Shown here one piece after another: positions 1 through 5,324 of a stretch of DNA of 10,820 bases. This DNA is from Pseudomonadaceae bacterium UBA836. GTDB lineage: Bacteria; Pseudomonadota; Gammaproteobacteria; Pseudomonadales; Pseudomonadaceae. The translations under genes were made by a program, and so were the position numbers. The DNA is taken from NCBI GenBank assembly GCA_002296055.1, contig DBHE01000273.1, forward strand, positions 852 through 11,671. The letters are read 5' to 3'. Positions within the stretch are counted from its first letter, which is position 1. Each line of letters starts with the position of its first letter. A model generated the notes under the pieces. It ran no database searches and was not told where the DNA came from. It saw nothing but the letters and a program-made list of their open reading frames with translations.

Positions 1-1082
1 TCGGGTTTGCCGTCGAGCAGGTTGCGCAGGTTTTTCGCCAGCAGACTAGCCTGCTGGTGAGCTGCTTGCGCCCGTGGCGGTACAAACTTGCCGGGCTCAT
101 CGGTAGGGCAGGCGGCGCAGTCGCCGAAGGCGTAAATGCGTTCTTCGCCGGTTACCTTGAGGGTGCGGTCCACTTCCAGCTGGTTGATGCGGTTGGTCGG
201 CATGCCCAGGCCGGCAAGGAAGGCCGGAGCACGAATACCGGCCGCCCAGACCTTGAGGCTGGCGGGGATTTCCTCACCGTTGCCCAGCACCAGTCGGTCG
301 GCTTTGACCTCTTTGACCGGAGAGCCGGTGTGCAGGTGTACGCCCAGGTCTCGCAAGATCTCTGTGACTGGTCCGCCAATACGCTCCGGCAGTGCCGGCA
401 GCAGGCGTGGACTGGCTTCGATAATGTTGATGTTGAGGTCTTCCGGGCTGATCCGGTTGAAGCCGTAGGCGCGCAGCAACTGGGCTGCGTGGTGCAACTC
501 GGCAGACAGCTCGACGCCGGTGGCGCCGGCGCCGATGATCGCTACGTTGATTGGTTCGCGGGTGGCACCGCGCTCGCTGGCCTGGGCCTTCATGTACTGG
601 TTCAACAGCTGGCGGTGAAAGCGCTCGGCCTGGGCTCGGGTATCGAGGAACAGGCAGTGTTCCGCAGCGCCGGGCGTATTGAAGTCATTGGTGGTGCTGC
701 CAACGGCGATCACCAGATAGTCGTAGTCCAGCTCGCGCGGGGCGATCAGTTCGACACCTTTTTCGTCAGCGATGGCGGCCAGTTGAATGGTGCGGCGCTC
801 GCGGTCCAGGCCCGTCATGGCGCCCAGTTGAAAGGCGAAGTGATTCCACTTGCCTTGGGCCACGTAATTAAGCTCGTCTTCGGTGGAGTTCAGGGAGCCG
901 GCAGCGACCTCATGCAGCAGGGGCTTCCAGATATGGGTCATGTTGGCGTCGACCAGGGTGATTCTGGCCTTGCCCTTGCGGCCTAGCTTGCGGCCCAGGC
1001 GGGTAGCCAATTCCAGGCCGCCGGCGCCACCGCCGACTACGACAATGCGCGGAGGTGCGCTGGGAGTTGCTGAGTCTGACAT
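1..1082 (-). CDS. ndh: Type II NADH:quinone dehydrogenase (NDH-2), C-terminus cut by window edge
   Basis: This is a single-subunit flavoenzyme that passes electrons from NADH to membrane quinone without pumping protons, on the cytoplasmic face of the inner membrane. I translated 360 residues from the ATG at 1080-1082 to the window edge; the family is usually about 430 residues, so the C-terminal membrane-binding part is missing. An FAD-binding GGGAGG lies at residues 17-22 after VVV. A second Rossmann motif, IIGAGATGVELSAEL, at about 182-196 binds NADH. YAFGDCAA at 317-324 is the second FAD contact, and PPRAQAAHQQA at about 335-345 matches the conserved quinone-side AQxAxQQ segment. It lies 84 bases downstream of the DUF3094 gene on the same strand, probably as one transcript. 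The Shine-Dalgarno is weak (GTGAGAA). The 309-residue plus-strand frame over it is a shadow. Confidence 0.95.
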   Translation of the reverse strand, partial: MSDSATPSAPPRIVVVGGGAGGLELATRLGRKLGRKGKARITLVDANMTHIWKPLLHEVAAGSLNSTEDELNYVAQGKWNHFAFQLGAMTGLDRERRTIQLAAIADEKGVELIAPRELDYDYLVIAVGSTTNDFNTPGAAEHCLFLDTRAQAERFHRQLLNQYMKAQASERGATREPINVAIIGAGATGVELSAELHHAAQLLRAYGFNRISPEDLNINIIEASPRLLPALPERIGGPVTEILRDLGVHLHTGSPVKEVKADRLVLGNGEEIPASLKVWAAGIRAPAFLAGLGMPTNRINQLEVDRTLKVTGEERIYAFGDCAACPTDEPGKFVPPRAQAAHQQASLLAKNLRNLLDGKP

Positions 1083-1166
1083 CTTGGTTTCTCACGGATA
1101 AGGGAAACGGGCGTCAGTCGGCGCTGTGCGGCGATTGGCCGCTTGGGCGGGTGCGGGCATGGTCGC

Positions 1167-1343
1167 TCAGACGGCGACGAGCTGGGCCAGCAGGCGCGAC
1201 AGCAACCCCAAGCCAACCACCGAGGCGATCACGATCGCAACGAGTATCCAGACCCGAAACGGCCGGCGTTCAACCTGATGAACTGGCGAGGCGAGGTATT
1301 GGTCCACGCGCTTCTGATCTTCCGGGTACAGTCGACTTGGCAT
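1167..1343 (-). CDS. Small single-pass membrane protein, DUF3094 family
   Basis: This 58-residue protein is too short for most gene callers. I read it from the ATG at 1341-1343 to the TGA at 1167-1169. It begins MPSRLYPEDQKRVDQYLASP, which agrees with my memory of the DUF3094 family in Pseudomonas: a charged N-terminal segment with a LxPEDQKRVxxYL pattern, then HQVERRPFR at about 22-30. One hydrophobic segment at about 31-48 is followed by a short amphipathic tail. The likely topology is an anchored inner-membrane peptide. The Shine-Dalgarno is AGAAGG, 6 bases before the ATG. It directly precedes ndh on the same strand, so a role in or near the respiratory chain is a reasonable guess, but the function is unknown. 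Confidence 0.85.
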   Translation of the reverse strand: MPSRLYPEDQKRVDQYLASPVHQVERRPFRVWILVAIVIASVVGLGLLSRLLAQLVAV

Positions 1344-1408
1344 GGGGCGGCCTTCTTATAGGTGGTGCAGTACGTTGCTGCGAACAAGGCTTGACTGACT
1401 TTGCGGTC

Positions 1409-1414
1409 ATTCTA
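1409..1414 (-). promoter_or_regulatory. Candidate -10 box for the DUF3094-ndh transcript
   Basis: The minus strand reads TAGAAT here, matching TATAAT at five of six positions, about 65 bases upstream of the DUF3094 ATG. No good -35 hexamer is found 16-18 bases further upstream. It lies in the 152-base divergent region between DUF3094 and the permease gene. Confidence 0.3.
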
Positions 1415-1460
1415 GACCCTCGCAGGCCCGAATGCATTACTCCTTTTGACCCGCCACGCC

Positions 1461-1469
1461 TGCTATCAT
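1461..1469 (+). promoter_or_regulatory. Extended -10 promoter for the permease gene
   Basis: TGCTATCAT fits the extended -10 pattern TGnTATnnT and ends 26 bases before the permease ATG. An extended -10 can work with a weak -35, and the hexamer at 17 bases' spacing is poor. A TTGACC at 1446-1451 is too close (12 bases) to be its -35. Inferred from pattern only. Confidence 0.4.
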
Positions 1470-1495
1470 GCCTGCCACCGTTCGAGGAGACTGGC

Positions 1496-2173
1496 ATGGT
1501 ATCGGCAGCTCTGTTGACCCCACTGCAGGCCACCCTATGTCTGCTGTTGTACGCAGGGGCTACCCTGTGGGCGCTGGCCCGCGTCAGTTGGGTGGAGCTG
1601 GTCGCAGATAGCCGCCGTCAGCACCTGTTTTACGGGTGTGCCTTCGCTCTGTTTGCCTTGTGGTTGGTGCGTCGCGGCTTTGATAGTGGCTTGACGGTGC
1701 ACTTTCTTGGCTTGACCGCCGTGACTCTGATTCTTGACTGGCCTCTGGCTCTGGCAGCTGCTGCCATCGCGCAGCTGGCATTGGTGCTGCTGGGGCTGGA
1801 TGACGCCGCTGCCCTGGGCGCTAATGGGCTGCTCAGGGTGCTGGTGCCGGTGGCCATTACCGTCGCCCTGAGTCGGGCGCTGGAAGCGCGTGAGCCACGT
1901 AACCTGTTTCTCTATATCTTTATCAGCGCCTTCTTTGCTGCTGGCTTTAGTGCTGTGGGTACGGTGCTCACCGGGATGGGCCTGCTGCTCTGGTCTGGGC
2001 AGCTGGTCGCGCCAGATAGCCTGGTTGAGCTGCTGGGGTATCTGCTGTTGGTGATGTTCCCCGAAGGCTTCGTCAATGGTATGGCAATCGCGGCGCTGAT
2101 TGTCTTCCATCCGGACTGGGTTGAGACGTTCAATACGGACAGATACCTGCAGGCGCCTTTGGATGATGACTAG
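1496..2173 (+). CDS. CbiM-like energy-coupling factor (ECF) ABC transporter permease
   Basis: This is a 225-residue polytopic membrane protein with about six hydrophobic segments (roughly residues 10-30, 45-58, 68-100, 108-127, 138-165 and 178-205). It resembles the short CbiM-related permeases annotated in Pseudomonas. Typical segments are WVELVADSRRQHL at 32-44, HFLGLTAVTLILDWPLAL at 69-86, NLFLYIF at 136-142 and the FPEGFVNG motif at 188-195. CbiM proteins are the substrate-capture subunits of cobalt or nickel ECF importers. No ATPase (CbiO), CbiQ or CbiN partner is adjacent, so the substrate is unknown. The start was chosen at the ATG at 1496 because GAGGAG at 1484-1489 sits 6 bases before it. 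The open frame back to 1055 overlaps DUF3094 and is not used. It is probably co-transcribed with the 71-residue gene 58 bases downstream. Confidence 0.8.
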   Translation: MVSAALLTPLQATLCLLLYAGATLWALARVSWVELVADSRRQHLFYGCAFALFALWLVRRGFDSGLTVHFLGLTAVTLILDWPLALAAAAIAQLALVLLGLDDAAALGANGLLRVLVPVAITVALSRALEAREPRNLFLYIFISAFFAAGFSAVGTVLTGMGLLLWSGQLVAPDSLVELLGYLLLVMFPEGFVNGMAIAALIVFHPDWVETFNTDRYLQAPLDDD

Positions 2174-2231
2174 GGTCAATGCCTGAGGCCTGGGTACATG
2201 CTTCAATGCGTCCACGAACAGGAGAATACTG

Positions 2232-2447
2232 ATGTCTGCATACAAGATTGCACAACAGGCGATGGCTGAGGCCATCGAGAAGGCTGCCGCGGCGGGTCAT
2301 GATGAACAGGCTTTGGCGCGCGCGCTGATGAGCGAAGTGATTGCGGTGTACAAGAAAGGGCGCACGCCGCAGGACATCGCCAGTGAGTTGGATTTTCTGG
2401 CCAACAATCTGGACGATGACGAAGAGTACGCCTTCATGCGCCCCTGA
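2232..2447 (+). CDS. Conserved small acidic hypothetical protein (71 aa)
   Basis: This is a 71-residue soluble protein with no signal peptide or membrane segment. I recall similar proteins next to the CbiM-like permease in Pseudomonas but know no function. It appears almost wholly helical. An alanine-rich amphipathic helix at 3-20 is followed by GHDEQALARALMSEVIAVYKKG at 22-43. A helix-turn with TPQDIASELDFLANNL at 45-60 follows, then the acidic tail DDDEEYAFMRP at 61-71. AGGAG at 2220-2224 lies 7 bases before the ATG, so expression is well supported. It follows the permease gene by 58 bases on the same strand and probably shares its transcript. It could be a small regulator or adaptor, but nothing in the sequence decides this. 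Confidence 0.75.
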   Translation: MSAYKIAQQAMAEAIEKAAAAGHDEQALARALMSEVIAVYKKGRTPQDIASELDFLANNLDDDEEYAFMRP

Positions 2448-2466
2448 GGCGCGCGGCCGCAGGGGC
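2440..2466. terminator. Hairpin between convergent genes, possible bidirectional terminator
   Basis: GCCCCTG at 2440-2446 pairs perfectly with CAGGGGC at 2460-2466. Inside it GGC (2448-2450) pairs with GCC (2456-2458) around a five-base loop, with one A/G mismatch between the stems. The TGA of the 71-residue gene overlaps the left arm, and the SIMPL gene ends 13 bases beyond. There is no T-run on either strand, so this is not a canonical intrinsic terminator. Confidence 0.4.
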
Positions 2467-2478
2467 AGGGTGGGTCGC

Positions 2479-3183
2479 TCAGTTGCCGCGAACTTCGATT
2501 ACGCCGTTGGCACTGACACTGACGTCTGACTGACCGCCTTCGACCTGTGGCGCACCGCCGGAAGCGTCGGCAGCCATCATCAGCTTCTCGGCGCGATAGC
2601 GCACGGGCTGCATGTATTGAGTGTTGAGGTTCAGATTGACGATCTTGTAGTCGCTACCACCGAGGCTGCGGGTGGCGATGTCGGCCCTGGCTTTGAAGGC
2701 TTCGATGGCGCTGGCAATCAGTTGGTCTTCGGTCTCGCGGCGGCTGTCGGCCGACAGGCTGAACTGCATGCTGCCGAGACTCAGGTCGCCAAGTAGCTCA
2801 CCGGTCAGCGCGGAGATAGCAGCAAAGTCGCTACCTTCGATGTTGATCTCGCCACGCTCGCGCCAGGCAATGATGTTCTCACCCTTCTCGTCATACACCG
2901 GGTGGCTGCTGCGGCTGCCGCTGCTGACGCGAATATTCTGGCTCCGACGGGCGGTTTCCAGGCCCGCATTGAGGCGGCGGGTAATGGTCTCGGCCAGCTT
3001 GGCCGGATCGCGATCCTGGGCCTCGGCATAGAAAGTCACTTGCATGGTGTCATGATTGACCGCTTGCTCGACCTGGGTTTGCAGGGAAATCTGGTTGTAG
3101 CGCGGCTCGTCGGCCTGCGCGGCGCCGGCCAGCAGGCTGCCGCTGAGCAGCAGACCGGTCAGTGGCAGAATCAGTGTACGCAT
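2479..3183 (-). CDS. Periplasmic SIMPL-domain (DUF541) protein, YggE-like
   Basis: This 234-residue exported protein starts at the ATG at 3181-3183. AAGGAG (plus-strand 3190-3195) is 6 bases upstream. The signal peptide is about residues 1-24: a short basic start (MRT), a leucine-rich core and an AQA cleavage site before DEPRY. The mature part has the SIMPL pattern. A first strand ISLQTQVEQAVNHDTMQVTF at about 32-51 precedes a helix with AKLAETITRRLNAGLETAR. Then come VYDEKGENIIAWRERGEINIEG and the C-terminal VSVSANGVIEVRG. E. coli YggE, of the same family, has been linked to oxidative stress tolerance; the biochemical role is not settled. The frame runs open to 3576, but that extension lies over roxS and lacks a start with a Shine-Dalgarno. 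It is divergent from roxS. Confidence 0.88.
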   Translation of the reverse strand: MRTLILPLTGLLLSGSLLAGAAQADEPRYNQISLQTQVEQAVNHDTMQVTFYAEAQDRDPAKLAETITRRLNAGLETARRSQNIRVSSGSRSSHPVYDEKGENIIAWRERGEINIEGSDFAAISALTGELLGDLSLGSMQFSLSADSRRETEDQLIASAIEAFKARADIATRSLGGSDYKIVNLNLNTQYMQPVRYRAEKLMMAADASGGAPQVEGGQSDVSVSANGVIEVRGN

Positions 3184-3260
3184 GGTGTTCTCCTTGTGCA
3201 GTGTTGACTCAGACCCGACGCCGGCAGGGCAGTTCCCGGATTTCGCCACCTGACGCTTTA

Positions 3261-3277
3261 TGCGACCCTGTGTCACA
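3261..3277. promoter_or_regulatory. Candidate RoxR operator upstream of roxS
   Basis: TGCGAC (3261-3266) and GTCACA (3272-3277) form an inverted repeat with a five-base spacer and one mismatch, TGCGAC against TGTGAC. PrrA/RegA regulators are known to bind degenerate GCGNC...GNCGC pairs, which this resembles. Its centre (3269) is about 43 bases upstream of the start expected from the -10 at 3300, the usual place for a class II activator. Further GACGC half-sites lie at 3252 and 3217. In GC-rich DNA such half-sites are common, so this is tentative. Confidence 0.35.
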
Positions 3278-3299
3278 TCGGCCCGCGCTGCGGGCTCTC

Positions 3300-3305
3300 T
3301 ATACT
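3300..3305 (+). promoter_or_regulatory. -10 box of the roxSR promoter
   Basis: TATACT matches TATAAT at five of six positions and lies 33 bases before the roxS ATG. The hexamers 16-18 bases upstream (such as ATCGGC) do not resemble TTGACA, as expected if an activator replaces the -35 contact. Confidence 0.45.
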
Positions 3306-3337
3306 GGAGTTTTTCCCGCGTGCCGCACCGAACCCTT

Positions 3338-4606
3338 ATGAGTGTTAACACCCTGGCCCTCTCTCCCTCCAGCCAGAACCTTTGGCGCCTGGTGTTGATC
3401 CGCCTGCTGGTATTGCTGGCGCAAAGTGTTTCGGTACTGGCAGCGTACCTGAGCGGCTGGTTTCCGCTGCCCTGGACGCCGTTGCTCGCCGCCCTGAGTG
3501 TCTCGGCGCTGGTCAGTATCCTGACCCTGCTGCGCTTGCGTACCGGTTGGCCGGTGACCAGCCTGGAGTACGCCATTCAGCTGCTGTTCGACATGGTGAT
3601 CCACAGCGTGCTGCTGTATTACTCGGGTGGGCCGACCAACCCCTTTGTTTCCTACTACCTGGTGCCGCTGACCATTGCCGCTGCTACCTTGCCGTGGTTT
3701 TTCACCGCCGTGCTGGCGGTGGTGGCAGTCACCTCCTACAGCGCGCTGTTGGTCTGGTATCAGCCGCTGACTGCCTTTGAAATCCCTATGGGTGGCGGGC
3801 TGATCAACCTGCACGTGATAGGCATGTGGCTTAACTTTGCCATGAGTGCCGGGCTGATCAGCCTGTTTGTCGTGCGCATGGCCGATGCCCTGCGTCAGCA
3901 TGCCGAGCGTTTGGCGCAGCGCCGTGAGCAGAGCGCCCGTGATGCGCAGTTGCTGGGCATTGCCAGCGTGGCCGCCGGCGCGGCGCACGAGCTGTCTACG
4001 CCACTGTCGACCATGAGTGTGCTGCTCAAGGAAATCAGTAAGGATTATTCCGACCCCCAACTGCAAGAAGACATGGCGGTGCTGCAAGAGCAGGTCCGGC
4101 TCTGCAAGGAGAGCCTGCAGCATATGGTGCGCAGCGCTGAAAGCAGCCGCCTGCAGCCGGAGCAGAGCGAGTCCGCTGATGTGTGGCTGCGGGCCTTGTT
4201 GGAGCGTTGGCAACTGATGCGGCCAGAGGCCGCCTGGCAGTGGCTGCCGCTGCCAGAGGGCCCTGCGCCGGTGATGCGCGCAACGCCCGAGTTGGGGCAG
4301 GCAGTGCTTAACCTGCTGAACAACGCGGCCGACGCCTGCCCGGATAATATCCAGATCAGCCTGCAATGGGATGCCCAGCAGGTGATTTTGCGCATTCGTG
4401 ATCATGGACCCGGTGTGCCCCTGCATATTGCAGAACAGCTGGGTACCGCCTTTGTGACGACCAAGGGCAAGAAGGGTTTCGGGCTGGGGCTGTTCCTCAG
4501 TCAGGCCGCAGTGGAGCGCCTGGGGGGCAGTGTGCGGCTGTTCAACCAGGACGGTGGTGGTACCCTGACCGAAGTACAGTTGCCGGTGGCGGCAGGAGAG
4601 AATTGA
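3338..4606 (+). CDS. roxS: Redox sensor histidine kinase RoxS (RegB/PrrB family)
   Basis: This is the inner-membrane kinase of the RoxSR (RegBA, PrrBA) system, which senses respiratory or quinone redox state and phosphorylates RoxR. It has 422 residues, with six hydrophobic segments between about 15 and 180. GGPTNPF at 97-103 is the GGxxNPF quinone-contact motif of RegB. The dimerisation helix has AAGAAHELSTPLSTM with phosphoacceptor His217. Cys256 in RLCKESL sits where RegB carries its redox-active cysteine (from memory). The ATPase domain shows the N box LNLLNNAADAC at 324-334, G1 IRDHGPGVP at 353-361 and G2 TKGKKGFGLGLFLS at 375-388. The ATG at 3338 has no clear Shine-Dalgarno. An in-frame GTG at 3320 has GGAG 10 bases upstream and would add six residues. 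Homologues as I recall them begin near the ATG. The stop overlaps the roxR start (TGATG). Confidence 0.92.
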   Translation: MSVNTLALSPSSQNLWRLVLIRLLVLLAQSVSVLAAYLSGWFPLPWTPLLAALSVSALVSILTLLRLRTGWPVTSLEYAIQLLFDMVIHSVLLYYSGGPTNPFVSYYLVPLTIAAATLPWFFTAVLAVVAVTSYSALLVWYQPLTAFEIPMGGGLINLHVIGMWLNFAMSAGLISLFVVRMADALRQHAERLAQRREQSARDAQLLGIASVAAGAAHELSTPLSTMSVLLKEISKDYSDPQLQEDMAVLQEQVRLCKESLQHMVRSAESSRLQPEQSESADVWLRALLERWQLMRPEAAWQWLPLPEGPAPVMRATPELGQAVLNLLNNAADACPDNIQISLQWDAQQVILRIRDHGPGVPLHIAEQLGTAFVTTKGKKGFGLGLFLSQAAVERLGGSVRLFNQDGGGTLTEVQLPVAAGEN

Positions 4607-5160
4607 TGACTGACGAACTGAACCAGGAAGAGCAGCCGCGCGTGCTGCTGGTGGACGACGATCCGACCTTTACCCGCGTGATGGCGCGCGCTCTGAGTCG
4701 GCGCGGCCTGCAGGTCGATACCGCAGGTGGTGCCGAGGAGGCTATGCAGGTGGCTCGCGCTCAGCGCCCTGATTACGCCGTGCTGGACCTGAAGATGGAA
4801 GGGGACTCGGGACTGGTCTTGATGCCGCGTTTGCTGGAGCTTTACCCCGACCTGCGCATCGTTATCTTGACCGGCTACTCCAGCATTGCCACAGCGGTGG
4901 AAGCCATCAAGCGTGGTGCCTGTAATTACCTGTGCAAACCGGCTGACGCTGATGACGTGCTGACAGCGCTGCTGTCGGAACAGGCAGACCCGGAATCATT
5001 GGTACCCGAACACCCAATGTCGGTTGACCGTCTGCAGTGGGAGCACATCCAGCGGGTGCTCGCCGAGCACGAAGGCAACATCTCCGCCACCGCCCGCGCC
5101 CTGGGCATGCACCGGCGGACATTGCAGCGGAAGTTGCAGAAGAGGCCAGTGCGCCGCTAG
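4606..5160 (+). CDS. roxR: Redox response regulator RoxR (RegA/PrrA family)
   Basis: This 184-residue response regulator is the partner of RoxS; in Pseudomonas this system controls terminal oxidases and cyanide-resistant respiration. The receiver domain spans about 11-125. It has the acidic triplet Asp17-Asp19 in LLVDDDP, phosphoacceptor Asp61 in VLDLKMEGDSG, Thr89 in ILTG and Lys111 in LCKP. A linker leads to a Fis-type helix-turn-helix at about 146-178, with EGNISATARALGMHRRTLQRK; the GMHRRTLQRKL recognition helix is typical of RegA/PrrA. The ATG at 4606 overlaps the roxS TGA by one base, with AGGAG at 4594-4598, so translation is coupled. An in-frame TTG at 4603 is less likely. The TAG stop lies inside the first outer hairpin of the downstream repeat element. 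Confidence 0.93.
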   Translation: MTDELNQEEQPRVLLVDDDPTFTRVMARALSRRGLQVDTAGGAEEAMQVARAQRPDYAVLDLKMEGDSGLVLMPRLLELYPDLRIVILTGYSSIATAVEAIKRGACNYLCKPADADDVLTALLSEQADPESLVPEHPMSVDRLQWEHIQRVLAEHEGNISATARALGMHRRTLQRKLQKRPVRR

Positions 5161-5324
5161 CGCGGGGCGCTAGCTGCAAGCAAAACCCGCGCGGTTGTGA
5201 ATCGCGCGGGCTTCTTTGTAGCTACGCATGGCAGTAAGGCCGTAGAAATCATTTGTCGGCCTAGCTGCCCAACTCAGCCTAATTACGCTTGCAGCTTGCA
5301 GCTAAAGCGCGCCTGCGGCGCGCT
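5156..5324. repeat. Composite palindromic intergenic element, copy A
   Basis: This fills the whole gap between roxR and the Tim44-like gene. In order: outer hairpin GCTAGCGC-GGG-GCGCTAGC (5156-5174); arm TAGCTGCAAGC (5171-5181); a CGCGCGGG hairpin (5186-5210); a second hairpin (5230-5269) of GGCAG/CTGCC plus AGGCCG/CGGCCT; two overlapping GCTTGCAGC units (5287-5302), the last giving the exact complement of the arm at 5294-5304; and outer hairpin AGCGCGCC-TGC-GGCGCGCT (5306-5324). The stretch 5172-5195, read on the minus strand, matches 23 of 24 bases of copy B (9564-9587). The outer hairpins overlap the stops of both flanking genes. I cannot name the family. Confidence 0.75.
5186..5218. terminator. 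Bidirectional intrinsic terminator between roxR and the Tim44-like gene
   Basis: CCCGCGCG (5186-5193) pairs perfectly with CGCGCGGG (5203-5210) around a nine-base loop. CTTCTTTG follows on the plus strand, and the preceding AAAA (5182-5185) gives TTTT after the stem on the minus strand. It therefore suits termination of both convergent transcripts. It is part of repeat copy A. Confidence 0.7.

Noticed and set aside
57..986. 309-residue open frame on the plus strand over ndh
   Set aside because: The minus strand gives a full NDH-2 with all FAD and NADH motifs; this is a GC-rich antisense shadow with no recognisable domain or Shine-Dalgarno.
1128..1142. GCGGC/GCCGC hairpin between DUF3094 and ndh as a terminator
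   Set aside because: It has only 5 bp and no T-run, in GC-rich DNA where such stems arise often by chance.
1391..1418. TTGACT plus TAGACC as a sigma-70 promoter on the plus strand
   Set aside because: The -10 matches only about half the consensus; the extended -10 at 1461 is closer to the gene and better.
1055..1495. Upstream extension of the permease frame by about 147 residues
   Set aside because: It would overlap DUF3094 and the ndh start, and GAGGAG sits correctly before the ATG at 1496.
1535..2275. 246-residue minus-strand frame over the permease
   Set aside because: It is Gln/His-rich and is the antisense image of leucine- and alanine-rich membrane segments.
3184..3576. N-terminal extension of the SIMPL protein
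   Set aside because: A clean signal peptide and AAGGAG mark the start at 3183, and the extension lies over the start of roxS.
3299..4426. 375-residue minus-strand frame over roxS
   Set aside because: The composition (very rich in Gln, His and Gly) is typical of an antisense shadow, and roxS is certain on the plus strand.
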